Source of the DNA: Hymenobacter terricola
Lineage (GTDB): Bacteria; Bacteroidota; Bacteroidia; Cytophagales; Hymenobacteraceae
Length of the DNA: 64,000 nucleotides
NCBI RefSeq assembly: GCF_017921975.2
Contig: NZ_JAGEMO020000015.1
Span: forward strand, 215,370 to 279,369
Direction: 5' to 3'
How positions within the stretch are numbered: position 1 is the stretch's first letter; each line of letters starts with the position of its first letter. The position numbers were made by a program, and so were the translations under genes. Below the pieces are notes generated by a model. The model was not told where the DNA came from, ran no database searches, and was given only the letters and a program-made list of their open reading frames with translations. This document shows, one piece after another, positions 18,234 through 27,536 of this stretch.

Positions 18234-18662
18234 ATGCAAAAGCTTACCTGCGCCCTGCTGGTCGACGATGACCAGACCACCAATTACCTCAACCAGCTGC
18301 TGCTAAAGCGGCTGGATGTTAGCGATAAGCTACTCGTCGCCCTCAACGGCCAGGAGGCGCTGGACCTCATCGCCATCCACTGCCAGGGAGCCACCGCCGA
18401 GTGCCCGGCGCTTATTTTGCTGGACGTGAAAATGCCGGTCATGGACGGATTTGCCTTCCTCGAAGCCTACGAAAAGCTGTCCTTGCTGCCCGCGCACCGG
18501 CAGGCCATCATCATCGTCATGCTCACCACCTCGCTGCACCCCAAGGACGTGGAGCGGGTTCAGAAACTGAACATTGCCGGCTTCCTCAATAAGCCCCTGA
18601 CCAGAGAAAAGGTTAACGAGGTGCTAAAAAACCACTTCGACCGGCATTTGCCGGAAGAATAG
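18234..18662 (+). CDS. Single-domain response regulator of the kai cluster
   Basis: 142 residues, receiver domain only: LTCALLVDDDQTTNYLNQLL, phospho-acceptor D64 in LILLDVKMPVMDGFAFLEAY, Thr-Ser switch in VMLTTSLHP and Lys in FLNKPLTREKV. There is no output domain, as in CheY or Rcp1. I chose the ATG at 18234; a GTG at 18216 would add six residues. It follows the PAS kinase gene by 56 bases and is its likely partner. How the signal reaches transcription is not visible. Confidence 0.92.
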   Translation: MQKLTCALLVDDDQTTNYLNQLLLKRLDVSDKLLVALNGQEALDLIAIHCQGATAECPALILLDVKMPVMDGFAFLEAYEKLSLLPAHRQAIIIVMLTTSLHPKDVERVQKLNIAGFLNKPLTREKVNEVLKNHFDRHLPEE

Positions 18663-18705
18663 CCGCCTAGTTCGGCTTTGGCCGGGCGCGGGCCAGCGTC
18701 TCGGG

Positions 18706-20631
18706 CTAGCTTATTGCCAGCTCAATTACCACTTCGTGCCCGGCAATGCCCGCAATGCTGAGGGGAAGAGCTTCCAGGCCGGGCACGAAGTTGAACGCCC
18801 GGCCGGAGCCAGCAGGCAACGTGACCAGCGGCTGATTGGCCGTGATGGTAACCGTAGCGGAGGCCTTGGCTACGCTTAACTGCCGGTCGGAAATCACGGT
18901 TACTTTCTCGGTGGCGCGGGAGATGAGGGGGAGGATGACGCCCGGGTTTTGGTCGGGGGCGCCGGCGGCAACCGTGAAGGTCAGCGTTACTTTGTTTTCG
19001 GCAAATATATACACCACCTGGCAGGGTATTGCACCGGCGGCGGGGCTTTGCTGGTGCTCATCTACCAGCTGGGCGCGGGCCGTTACCGTGCAGATGCCGG
19101 GGCCCGTGCGTACCTGGATTTCCGCGTTCAAATCGCTGATGTTGCGGTAGCTGATGCCATTCACCACCAGCTCGATGCGGGGCGTGAGGCCCAGGGCGGA
19201 CGGGGTGGTGTCGGGCGGCATGTTGCCGGCTTCGTAGCGCTGGTAGTCGGTCATGCTGGCGGCCAGCAGCGGGCCCGTTTTGGGGTGCCAGAGTAGGGTG
19301 AGGGCGCCGCCCGAGGCATGGCCGTTGTGGGTGGCTTTATACTCCCGGTCGTAGCCCGTGACGGTGGCCCGAAAACTGCCCTGCGCAACCAGCCAGGTAT
19401 TTATATCGGCGAAAAAGCGGCTGCCGTAGGCCTGCTCGCGGGGCAGAATTGCCTTACTTACATCGATACGGGCATAGGCATCGCCGTGGTCCAGAATGGT
19501 GGTGAGGGCCTTGAGGTGGCAGAAGGTGTGGTGCACGCTGGTGGGCACGCCGTGCGCCGCGGCGTGGGGCCCGCCCGTGAGCAGGCCCGCGGCGGTGCAC
19601 TGCTCCAAAAGCTGCGCGTTGCGCAGCGCCGCTTTGTAGAACCGGGGGTCGCGGGCGGCCAGCAGGGCGAAAGCCGGTTGGCAGCCATCGGAGGTGCGGC
19701 TGCCCCAGTAGGTCCATTTGTAGTTGCGGGTGCCCCAGCTGTTGTCCCAGCCGCCGTCGGGCAGCATGAATTCCAGGTGGGCCTGCAGGGCGCGGGTCAC
19801 GGCGGCCAGCACTTCTTCGTCTTTGGTCAGCAGGCCGTAGTGCACCAGCGAGGGCAGGGATTCTTCCACGTTGTAGCCCAAATCGATGGGGTAGCAGCCT
19901 TTTTTGCTGGTTTCGTAGTACGGCGTGCCCTCGCCAAACAGCAGGTGGTTGGTGGGCGAGAAGAAGCGCAGGGCCTGGTGCGCGAGCTCGTGGCCTTTTT
20001 GCCGGAAGCGGGGCACGTCCAGCACTTCACCCAATAGCGCCAGGCCGTAGCTCGCCGTGATGGGGTAGTTGATGTTGCCGTAGTCGATGGTGAACGTGTC
20101 GTGGATGAAGTTGCCGGCCCGCAGCAGGCGCCCGCTCAGAGCGGTTTTGAACTGCAGGTCCAGCACGGTGCCGTGGTTTTTCAGGGCCTCGGCCAGGGCA
20201 ATGGCCATGAACACGGTGGTGCCCTTCCAGGCGCCGGGCTGGGGCTCGTTGAGCCAGGAGCCGTCGGGCTGGCTCACGTTGGTTTCGGCCCAGCGGTAGA
20301 GCAGGTGCGCGGCGTCGAGGTAGCGGCTTTGCCGGGTGTGGCGGGCCCGGTGCAGCAGCGGGTAAATCGTTTCGGCAATGCGGCCCGGCACCGCCGCGTC
20401 GCCCGGCCCCCGGATGCCGCCGTAGTCCGCGCCCCGCGCCTGGTCGGTTATCTGCAGCTGGAGCAGGGCCGTAAGCCATTGCTGCGCCAGCCGGTTGCTC
20501 AACGCGTACAGCTCCGACGGCGCTGTCGGAGCATGCCCCAGCGCTTCGGCCACGCCCAACCCGCCCAATATGCCGGTCCCGGCCAGGGCCGTGATTCTAC
20601 CAAACTCCCGGCGGGAAATGAGTGCAGGCAT
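18706..20631 (-). CDS. Tat-exported enzyme of unknown family (alpha-barrel plus beta-sandwich, lyase/hydrolase-like)
   Basis: 641 residues from the ATG at 20631, starting with a twin-arginine signal (ISRREFGRITALAGTGIL). Residues ~50-400 are helix-rich with repeated Trp/Tyr and Gly motifs (GNINYPITASYGLALLGE, GGWDNSWGTRNYKWTYWGSR), suggesting an alpha/alpha-toroid; residues ~400-641 look like a beta-sandwich (GGALTLLWHPKTGPLLAASM). This two-part plan is that of heparinase II/III-type and related polysaccharide lyases, but I cannot assign a family. It lies at the 3' end of the susC-led gene group, 38 bases after the GH88 gene, so it probably acts in the periplasm on uronic-acid oligosaccharides. 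Confidence 0.65.
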   Translation of the reverse strand: MPALISRREFGRITALAGTGILGGLGVAEALGHAPTAPSELYALSNRLAQQWLTALLQLQITDQARGADYGGIRGPGDAAVPGRIAETIYPLLHRARHTRQSRYLDAAHLLYRWAETNVSQPDGSWLNEPQPGAWKGTTVFMAIALAEALKNHGTVLDLQFKTALSGRLLRAGNFIHDTFTIDYGNINYPITASYGLALLGEVLDVPRFRQKGHELAHQALRFFSPTNHLLFGEGTPYYETSKKGCYPIDLGYNVEESLPSLVHYGLLTKDEEVLAAVTRALQAHLEFMLPDGGWDNSWGTRNYKWTYWGSRTSDGCQPAFALLAARDPRFYKAALRNAQLLEQCTAAGLLTGGPHAAAHGVPTSVHHTFCHLKALTTILDHGDAYARIDVSKAILPREQAYGSRFFADINTWLVAQGSFRATVTGYDREYKATHNGHASGGALTLLWHPKTGPLLAASMTDYQRYEAGNMPPDTTPSALGLTPRIELVVNGISYRNISDLNAEIQVRTGPGICTVTARAQLVDEHQQSPAAGAIPCQVVYIFAENKVTLTFTVAAGAPDQNPGVILPLISRATEKVTVISDRQLSVAKASATVTITANQPLVTLPAGSGRAFNFVPGLEALPLSIAGIAGHEVVIELAIS

Positions 20632-20669
20632 GTGGTTAGGCGTGAGCAGAGCGGACAAGTCAGGGCTGG

Positions 20670-21884
20670 CTAGCGCAGGGAAAGGCCCGCGCCGCTGCCC
20701 AGGTTTTTGGCGCGCAGCAGGGCTTCCAGGTAGTAGTAGTCGGCATAGCTCAGCGGCACGTCGACTTCGCTGTTGGCGGGCTTCATGCCGGTGCTGTGCA
20801 GGAGCAGAAAGCCGTGACTGCGGCCGGGCCGGGCCGAGTAGTGCCGGGCCAGGCTTTGCATCATCTTGTCGGCCTGGCGGCGGTAGAAAGTGCCGTTGCG
20901 GCTGTAGGTGCTCAACTCATACAGCGCCGAGGCGATGACCGCGCCCGCCGAGGCATCGCGCGGCTCGTTGGGAATGTTGGGGGCGTTGAAATCCCAGTAG
21001 GGAATGAGGTCCTTGGGCAGGTTGGGGTGGTTGAGGATGAACTGCGCCACGTGCTCGGCCTGGGCGAGATAGGCGGGGTTTTTGGTTTCGCGGTAGCACA
21101 TGGTGAAGCCGTAGAGCGCCCAGCCCTGCCCCCGCGCCCAGGCCGATTCGTCGGCGGCGCCCTGGTGGGTCATGCGCCGGATAACGCGGCCGGTGGCCGA
21201 GTCGTAGTCCACGACGTGGAAGGAGCTGAAGTCGGGCCGGAAGTGGTTGCGCATCGTCGTGTTGGCGTGGCTCACCGCGATTTTGTAGAACGACGAATCG
21301 CCCGACAGCCGGGTGGCCGCAAACAGCAATTCCAGGTTCAGCATGTTGTCGATGATGACCGGAAACTTCCACAAGTCGCGGTGGTGGTCCCAAGAGCGCA
21401 GCGTGCCCACCTTCGGGTTGAAGCGGGTGCTGAGCGTGCGCGCCGCCGTGAGTATCACCTCGCGGTAGGCCGGGTCCTTGGTGAGACGGTAGCCGGTGCC
21501 GAAGCTGCAGTACACCTTAAAACCCATGTCGTGGGTGGTGCCGTTGGTTTTTTCCTGCTCAATGTTGGCCGTGTAGGTTTTGGCGGCCGCCTGCCATTTC
21601 GCGTCGCCGCTGGCCTCCGAAAGCAGCCACAGGTAGCCGGGAAAAAAGCCGCTGGTCCAGTCGCGGGCGGGCACCAGCACCAGCTCGCCGGTGGGGGACA
21701 GGGTGCGCGGTGATACCAGCGGCGGCTTGCCGGGCGCGGGCTGCGGCGCTCTGGCTACCTCGCGCAGCATGAGGGTGGCCTGGGTTTCGGCCAGCTTCAC
21801 GGTTTTGGCGAAAGGCGCCTGGGCCATGCCCGGCCCGGCCAGCAGCGCCAGTCCCCAACCAATAATAATTGCCTTGCGATTCAT
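20670..21884 (-). CDS. GH88 unsaturated glucuronyl hydrolase
   Basis: 404 residues with signal peptide (AIIIGWGLALLAGPGMAQA). The alpha/alpha-barrel has the family's two key Asp positions in THDMGFKVYCSFG and VIIDNMLNLELL, plus ESAWARGQGWALYGFTMCY. GH88 enzymes remove the unsaturated uronic acid left at the non-reducing end by polysaccharide lyases, adding water to the vinyl ether. That fits its place among three lyase-type genes. It acts in the periplasm. Confidence 0.92.
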   Translation of the reverse strand: MNRKAIIIGWGLALLAGPGMAQAPFAKTVKLAETQATLMLREVARAPQPAPGKPPLVSPRTLSPTGELVLVPARDWTSGFFPGYLWLLSEASGDAKWQAAAKTYTANIEQEKTNGTTHDMGFKVYCSFGTGYRLTKDPAYREVILTAARTLSTRFNPKVGTLRSWDHHRDLWKFPVIIDNMLNLELLFAATRLSGDSSFYKIAVSHANTTMRNHFRPDFSSFHVVDYDSATGRVIRRMTHQGAADESAWARGQGWALYGFTMCYRETKNPAYLAQAEHVAQFILNHPNLPKDLIPYWDFNAPNIPNEPRDASAGAVIASALYELSTYSRNGTFYRRQADKMMQSLARHYSARPGRSHGFLLLHSTGMKPANSEVDVPLSYADYYYLEALLRAKNLGSGAGLSLR

Positions 21885-21910
21885 TGGAGCGTCAATTGTA
21901 GTTTATAGCA

Positions 21911-22012
21911 GAACGTCATGTCGAGCGCAGCCGAGGCATCTTGCTCGCATCGTTATGTCAATTGAGTTACTTTCCCGAGCGAGATGTCTCGGCTGCGCTC
22001 GACATGACGTTC
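21911..22012. repeat. Intergenic palindrome, GTCATGC family (copy 3)
   Basis: Inverted repeat with arms GAACGTCATGTCGAGCGCAG ... and its complement ending at 22012. The stem carries GAGCGCAGCCGAGGCATCT, with compensating changes relative to copy 1. It lies upstream of the GH88 gene and downstream of a lyase gene. Confidence 0.88.
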
Positions 22013-22030
22013 TGTGATGGGGGTAAATCA

Positions 22031-23218
22031 TCAATTCAGCCAGATGAGCGGGTTGCGCACCGGCAGATTGCGCACCACTTCCGCCACTTTGGGGTCGTGG
22101 TCGAGCCGCTGCCAGGCGCTCAGCCAGTCTTTTTGGCCAAACTGCACGGCGCCCAGCACCAGGAAAGGCTGCGCCACCGGCCAGCTGTCCCAGTACATCA
22201 CATCGTGCGGAAAAGGCCAGGCGTTTTTGTCCACCACAAACGGGTAGAGGTACTCGATGCCCTTGCGCAGGCCGCGGCCATCGGGCGTCTGGTAAGTCCA
22301 CAGATTTTCGGTTTTATCGCTCAGGATGGCGCAGAGCATGGTCATCGCATCGAGGTTGAAGAGGGAGTAGCCGTAGGGCTTGGTGCGCTTGGTTTCGAGC
22401 GGGAAGCTGCCATCCGGGGCCATTTGGGTGGGCAGCAGCACGGTTTTGTAGCGCTCCCGGCAGAAGCTCAGCAGCTCCTGGTTGCCGGTGAGGCGGGCGA
22501 AGGCGGCCACCTGCATGGTCCAGCAGGTGCCGTGGTTGTTGGCCGCGTTCATCTCATCTTTCCCATACTGGTGCGTGGTGAGCCAGGCCAGGTACTGCCC
22601 AAACCAGCTTTTGATGCCGGCCAACTCCTGCGCATCAAACCCCTTGGCCGCCTGCATCACCAGCACGCCCTGGGCCACTTCCAGCAGCTGAATGGTGTCG
22701 ATAATGCCAATGCCGCGCCCCGTAAACTTGCCCGAAATGGCCTGCGCATACAGCAGCGAAGGGTTCATCAGCGTGGCCGGGTCTATAAACCAGGCCCGCA
22801 AATGCACCAGCGCGTGGCGCACGTACTGCGCATCGCCCGTCAATTTATAGGCCGAGGCCAGCGCCCCGATAATGCGGCTGAAGCGAATCATGGCCAGGCG
22901 GTGGGCCGTGAAATTGGCCGGGTTGGTCTGGCCGTCGCGCTGGAGGTAGGGGCCGGCGGGGTTGGCAGGGTCGGGCCACCAGTAGTCACCTTCGGAGAAA
23001 AAGTCGTGCGGCCCGCCCGCGCTGCGCGGTGAAGTGCTGGCGGTGACCGTGACGGGCGCTTGCTGCAAAGCCCAGGCGGCTTCGGCCAGAATGTGGGCGC
23101 GCAAAGTGCGCGTAGCTTCCTGCGCCAGCTGCTGGCCGGGGGCCGGCGGCGGGGCCGAGCGGCCCGCCGGGGCGGCCAATAGCAGGCACAAAAGCAGCGC
23201 AAGGATTTTGGGTGTCAT
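22031..23218 (-). CDS. Alginate-lyase-family (PF05426-type) polysaccharide lyase
   Basis: 395 residues from the ATG at 23218, signal peptide MTPKILALLLCLLLAAPAGR. The fold is an alpha-barrel with the family landmarks DYWWPDPANPAGPY, ARNNHG-like AANNHGTCWTMQV, FNLDAMTMLC and LWTYQTPDGRGLRKGIEYLY. The Asn-Asn-His-Gly motif and later Tyr are likely catalytic. Such enzymes cleave uronic-acid chains by beta-elimination (alginate, glucuronan or related); PL38 is possible. The sequence is related to the gene at 31140-32324. Both ends of the gene are flanked by palindromic repeats. Confidence 0.85.
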   Translation of the reverse strand: MTPKILALLLCLLLAAPAGRSAPPPAPGQQLAQEATRTLRAHILAEAAWALQQAPVTVTASTSPRSAGGPHDFFSEGDYWWPDPANPAGPYLQRDGQTNPANFTAHRLAMIRFSRIIGALASAYKLTGDAQYVRHALVHLRAWFIDPATLMNPSLLYAQAISGKFTGRGIGIIDTIQLLEVAQGVLVMQAAKGFDAQELAGIKSWFGQYLAWLTTHQYGKDEMNAANNHGTCWTMQVAAFARLTGNQELLSFCRERYKTVLLPTQMAPDGSFPLETKRTKPYGYSLFNLDAMTMLCAILSDKTENLWTYQTPDGRGLRKGIEYLYPFVVDKNAWPFPHDVMYWDSWPVAQPFLVLGAVQFGQKDWLSAWQRLDHDPKVAEVVRNLPVRNPLIWLN

Positions 23219-23239
23219 GAAATTGGGGAGATAAATCAA

Positions 23240-23365
23240 GAACGTCATGCTCATCTGGCGTCCGCTTGTCGAAGCATCTCTACCGCGTAACTAATCCTTC
23301 TGAGTAGGTTTAACTATTGCGGTAGAGATGCTTCGACAAGCGGACGCCAGAGGAGCATGACGTTC
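23240..23365. repeat. Intergenic palindrome, GTCATGC family (copy 4)
   Basis: 126-base inverted repeat. The outer ends are GAACGTCATGC and GCATGACGTTC; the stem carries CATCTGGCGTCCGCTTGTCG, a variant shared with the copy at 33771 rather than with copy 1. It lies between two lyase genes on the same strand. Confidence 0.9.
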
Positions 23366-23403
23366 TACTGCATGACGTTTCTATGTCAAAGCAGGCGGGC
23401 TGC

Positions 23404-24579
23404 TTACCGCGCCGCGCCGATGCTGCGGTGGGTGAAGGAAGTGAAGCCCAGGAACGTCTTGTCGCCGGGCACGCCGTAGGGGTCGTCGCGGTCGCGCAGG
23501 GTGGCCAGGCGGGTGGTGCCGTAGAAGTTGTAAGCCGTTTCGATGCCGGGAAAAACGGCGTTGTCGCCCGCATTCTGGCAGCTTTTGCACTGGGTGCTGC
23601 CTTCCAGTGACTCTTCGTATTTGCCCCAGCCGTTCTTGATGGCCTGGCTGTTGAAGTTGTAGGGCGCGGTGTTGCCGGTCTGGATGCGGGCAATTTCGGC
23701 GGCGTAGGTCAGGGCGCAGAGCGTGTATTGCAGGTGGTGGCAGTCGCGCCCGCACTCGGCCACGTTGCCATCGGCCCGGATGAAGTCCGACATGTGCTGC
23801 TGCATGTAGTCGTAGCCCGTGTCGTACACGGCCGTGCTGTTGAACCACACGCCCAGCGCCATCTTGGCGTAGCAATACGACGCCTGCCAGTTGTTGATGT
23901 CGTTGATGGCACCGGGCACATTGTTCACGTAGTTGTTCTTCAGGTTGTTGAGAAAGTCCGAGAACTTGGAGACGTCGGTATCCGACCAGCCCGCGCCCGT
24001 CGTGCCGTTCACCTTGTAGTAGCGAATAATTTCGGCTGCTGCCACGAACGTGGGCGCCACCCAGGCGGCTTCGAGGTAGGTTTGGCGAAACTCGGTGGGG
24101 CCACTGGGGCCGTCGGCGGTGGAGTAGCGCTGGAAGTTGTAGGCGTAGCCGTTCAGAATCTGCTTGGCCTGCCCGGCGTAGGTCGAGCTGCCGGTTTTCA
24201 CCCAGCGCAGGGCGCAGGCATAGGCCAGAATGCAGTCGCGCCGAATCTGGTCTTCGGTGGGGCTGCCCGCGCCGGCCACCGCGTACACCACGCTCGGAAA
24301 CGAGGTCGGCACGGGGTACTGGTTCATGTAGTCAATCACCTTGTTGTAGCCGGCCGTGCGGGTGGCGTCGCCGGAATTGGCCTGGCCCGCTACCAGGTCG
24401 AGGCTGGCCTGGCTGTTGACCACGCCGGGGTGGCGGAAGGTGGTAATGGTGGAATCGGCGCGGCCGGTCACGGCCAGGTCGGGAGTGGTGGCGGCGTCTT
24501 TCTGGCAGCTGGAAAACAGGGCGAAAGCCGCCGCGAAACCCAGGCGGGCCAGTCGCGGCAAAGAGGTAATATGCTTCAT
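23404..24579 (-). CDS. Alginate-lyase-family lipoprotein
   Basis: 391 residues from the ATG at 24579. The signal (MKHITSLPRLARLGFAAAFA) ends in a lipobox LFSSC, giving mature CQKDAATT. The helix-rich body has NNWQASYCYAKMALGVWFN, AECGRDCHHLQYTLCALTYA and a C-terminal AYNFYGTTRLATL, matching the alginate-lyase fold; the His pair in GRDCHHLQY is likely catalytic. It is more distant from the other two lyases of this locus than they are from each other. As a lipoprotein it may sit at the outer membrane and make the first cuts. A LacI-type operator candidate lies 130 bases upstream. Confidence 0.85.
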   Translation of the reverse strand: MKHITSLPRLARLGFAAAFALFSSCQKDAATTPDLAVTGRADSTITTFRHPGVVNSQASLDLVAGQANSGDATRTAGYNKVIDYMNQYPVPTSFPSVVYAVAGAGSPTEDQIRRDCILAYACALRWVKTGSSTYAGQAKQILNGYAYNFQRYSTADGPSGPTEFRQTYLEAAWVAPTFVAAAEIIRYYKVNGTTGAGWSDTDVSKFSDFLNNLKNNYVNNVPGAINDINNWQASYCYAKMALGVWFNSTAVYDTGYDYMQQHMSDFIRADGNVAECGRDCHHLQYTLCALTYAAEIARIQTGNTAPYNFNSQAIKNGWGKYEESLEGSTQCKSCQNAGDNAVFPGIETAYNFYGTTRLATLRDRDDPYGVPGDKTFLGFTSFTHRSIGAAR

Positions 24580-24708
24580 GATTCTTTGGTGGGTAAAGGA
24601 TGAAAACAACAAGTCAGAACGTCGCTCCAGGAGGTAGGCCATCGTCGGGGAGTGGCCATAAAAGTAGAAGCGTAATGGCCTGATAAGGTGCTGTTTTATC
24701 GGATTTAT

Positions 24709-24728
24709 TCACGGAATCGTTTGCGGAA
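24709..24728. promoter_or_regulatory. LacI-type operator candidate upstream of the lyase lipoprotein gene
   Basis: TCACGGAATCGTTTGCGGAA. Read on the minus strand the core is CAAACGATTCCGT, shared over 12 of 13 bases with the site in front of susC (37073-37092) and, for AAACGATT, with the palindrome at 54793-54810. The CG-centred form resembles operators of LacI-family regulators. Confidence 0.5.
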
Positions 24729-24839
24729 AATTCTCATGCTGCCGGTTTCGCTTTTACAGCCGTGCGCTGCCACGGGCGCATGGTTTTCCCGGCAGAAAAT
24801 AATGTTTTATTCTCTTGTTAATGGGAGCACTGAAGTGTT

Positions 24840-27536
24840 CTAAAACAGCTTTTTTACCTGAATTCCATTGAGAAATGCCTCGCCCGTTTGGGCCTTGAAA
24901 TCAACGATAATTCCCTGCTTGCCCCGCACCGAAACCGGCACCTTGAAGCTGACGGCCTGCAGCGGCAGCAGCCCGGACGAATTGCTCAGATTCGGCAGCA
25001 CCGGCTGGCCATTCAGCAACACCGAGAAGGCGCGGCTGGGGGCCGGGGCGGGGCCGGCCGTGGAGCTGGCCCCGGCCAGGTTGTAGGCCAGCTGCTCGGC
25101 GGCGGGCGCGGCTTCCAGTTCGGCGAAGTGCAGGGTCACTTCGTACTCGCCGTCGGGCACGTCGAAGCGGAACTGGCTCAGGCCGAGGCGCTGGGTTTCG
25201 AAGATGGCATCGTAGTCGGTGCCGGGGATGCTGCGGTCGGAGCCGTAGGGCAGGCGGTCGCCGGCCATTTTGTAGGGGTGGCCGCCCACGTAGCCCCAGC
25301 CGCCGGGCGCGTAGGCCTGCTCGGGCAGCCACACCTGGTGCAGCCGGGCATCGGCGAAAAACCGCTCGTCGCCGAGGCTCACATTTAGCTCCGTGAACGG
25401 CAGCTGGGCGGAAGCCAGGTTGGTGGGAATCAGCTGAAATTCGATATCGGCCAAATCCTCGATGGGCTGGTTGGCGGCCTGGGCGCGCAATTGGTTCGCG
25501 CCATTGCCAAAGGGCACGCGGAAGTGCGCCACGCCGAACTCGGCCGGCCGGGTACCGAGGTCGCGGCCATTCAGCAGCAGGCGCACGGCGGGCTGGTTGG
25601 TGTACACGTCCACGGGCTGGCGGCAGAACAGCGAATCGGGCCCGGCGGCGAGGCCGGCGCGCAGCGTCCAGGCGCGGGAGCCGATGCGCAGAAACGGCGT
25701 TTTGAGCAGGTGGGCCTGGTAAAAGAGGTAGGCGTCCTTGAGCCGCCGGTCGCCGGTGAGCAGGCTTTTGTTGTTGATGTGGGGCACGGCTTCCTGCCGG
25801 GTTTCGGAGTTGAACTCGGCCAGATTCCAGACCGTGCCGCCGGCCACGAAGGGCCGTTCCAGGATGGCGCGGAGGTAGAATTCGTGGTAGCGGTTGGCGT
25901 ACTCGGTGGTTTTGTCGAAGCGTTTGGGCTGAAAGGAATGCAGCCGCTCGTCGGAGTCGGCCCCGTATTCGGTCACCAGCAGGGGCTTGTCGGGCAGCTC
26001 TTGGTGGTGGCGGTCGAGGAAGTTGGGGAAGCCCTGGAAATCGCCCGAATACCAGCCGGAGTACAGGTTCCAGCCAATTATTTGCGGAATGCTGAGCAGG
26101 CCGGCCTGCTGGTAGAGCGCAAAATCGCCGTGGCAAACCAGCATGGTGGCGCGGGCCGGGTCTTCGCGCCGGCTGAGGCTGTCGAGCTGCCGGGCCAGCG
26201 CCTGCACCCGCTGCAGGTGGGCGCGGCCGGCGTCGTTGTCGCGCTTCAGGCCGGTGGGCAGGCGCAGCAGCACCTCGTTCATGTAGGCCCAGATGATGAC
26301 GCTGGGATGGTTGAAATGCTGCCGAATCATCTCCGTCTGCATCGTGCGGCAGTTCCGGAAGAAGGCCGGCGAGTCGGTAATGGCGTTGACGATGGGGATT
26401 TCGACCGAGGCCAGGATGCCCAGCCGGTCGCAGGCGGCCAGTACGGCGGGGTCCTGCGGGTAGTGCGATACGCGCAGGAAATTGCCGCCCATCTGCTTGA
26501 TGAGCAGCACATCGTGTTCAGCCAGCGCATCGGGCAGGGCATTGCCCAGGCCGGGGTAATCCTGGTGGCGGTTGGTGCCGATGAGCTTGAGCGGCCGCCC
26601 GTTCAGAAAAAAGCCCGCCGCCGCATCGAAGCGAAACCAGCGCAGGCCCACCGGGCTGCTCACCTCGTCCAGGGCCGCGCCTTTCGGGCCGTCCAGCACG
26701 GAAGTCACCACGCGGTACAGGTACGGGTCGTCGGGCGTCCAGAGGTGGGGGCGGGGCAGCTTCGGCAGCAGCAGCCGGAAGGGTTGTGTCGTGCCCGGTT
26801 TCAAACTGACGCTGGCTTGCTGGCGGGCCACGGCGCGGCCGTCGTGGTCGAGCAGCTGCGTGAGCACCGTGACCTTGCGGGCGGTGGTTGTTTCGTTGGT
26901 CAGCTCGCCGGCAACGGCCACTTCTGCCGCCTCGGCCGATACGGTTGGGGTGGTCACGAATGCGCCGCTGGAGGCGTAGTTATCGAGGGCAAAATGCACC
27001 GGCTCGGCGGCCACCAAATACACGTTGCGGTAGATGCCGCCGTAGAACGTGAAATCGGCCGTGAGCGGCGGAATATCGGGGTTATAGCGGTTGGTCAGCT
27101 TCACCAGAATTTCGGCCGGCGCCGGCTCATTGCCACTGAATTTCAGCCACTGACTGATGGGAAGCTGAAACGCCGTGTAGCCGCCCGCGTGCCGCCCGGC
27201 CAGCTGCCCGTTCACGTACACTTCGGCTTCCTGGTTGGCCCCTTCGAAGCGCAGAAACACGCGGCGGCGCTGCCAGTCGGCAGGAATGGAAAGCGTCTTT
27301 TTATACCAGCCCACGCCCCGGTAGTAGCCGGGCTCGTCGTCGAGCACATCGGTCGCGTTCCAGGTGTGGGGGAGGGAGATTTTCTCCCAGCCGGTAGGCA
27401 AGGCGGCAGCTTGAGCTACGCTGAGGCTTGCTTCATCTTTGCGAAACAGCCAGTTGGAATTGATGGATTGGGTGAGGCGCTGGGCGGTGGCCGGTCCGGC
27501 CAATAGCAACAGTGCCAGTACCATGTAGAGACGCAT
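24840..27536 (-). CDS. GH2 glycoside hydrolase with C-terminal malectin-like domain
   Basis: 898 residues. The sugar-binding domain (WLFRKDEASLSV ... GYYRGVGWYKKTL), Ig-like middle and TIM barrel are present; the acid/base is Glu in IIWAYMNEVLLR and the nucleophile is Glu in LLVTEYGADSDE. The last ~170 residues (FDVPDGEYEVTLHFAELEA ... INGIQVKK-like end) are a malectin-type carbohydrate-binding domain. The start at 27536 gives MRLYMVLALLLLAGPATAQ, a good signal peptide, but its start codon lies inside the GAGACGC palindrome at 27528-27610. The specificity could be beta-galactosidase, glucuronidase or mannosidase and cannot be told here. Confidence 0.92.
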   Translation of the reverse strand: MRLYMVLALLLLAGPATAQRLTQSINSNWLFRKDEASLSVAQAAALPTGWEKISLPHTWNATDVLDDEPGYYRGVGWYKKTLSIPADWQRRRVFLRFEGANQEAEVYVNGQLAGRHAGGYTAFQLPISQWLKFSGNEPAPAEILVKLTNRYNPDIPPLTADFTFYGGIYRNVYLVAAEPVHFALDNYASSGAFVTTPTVSAEAAEVAVAGELTNETTTARKVTVLTQLLDHDGRAVARQQASVSLKPGTTQPFRLLLPKLPRPHLWTPDDPYLYRVVTSVLDGPKGAALDEVSSPVGLRWFRFDAAAGFFLNGRPLKLIGTNRHQDYPGLGNALPDALAEHDVLLIKQMGGNFLRVSHYPQDPAVLAACDRLGILASVEIPIVNAITDSPAFFRNCRTMQTEMIRQHFNHPSVIIWAYMNEVLLRLPTGLKRDNDAGRAHLQRVQALARQLDSLSRREDPARATMLVCHGDFALYQQAGLLSIPQIIGWNLYSGWYSGDFQGFPNFLDRHHQELPDKPLLVTEYGADSDERLHSFQPKRFDKTTEYANRYHEFYLRAILERPFVAGGTVWNLAEFNSETRQEAVPHINNKSLLTGDRRLKDAYLFYQAHLLKTPFLRIGSRAWTLRAGLAAGPDSLFCRQPVDVYTNQPAVRLLLNGRDLGTRPAEFGVAHFRVPFGNGANQLRAQAANQPIEDLADIEFQLIPTNLASAQLPFTELNVSLGDERFFADARLHQVWLPEQAYAPGGWGYVGGHPYKMAGDRLPYGSDRSIPGTDYDAIFETQRLGLSQFRFDVPDGEYEVTLHFAELEAAPAAEQLAYNLAGASSTAGPAPAPSRAFSVLLNGQPVLPNLSNSSGLLPLQAVSFKVPVSVRGKQGIIVDFKAQTGEAFLNGIQVKKLF

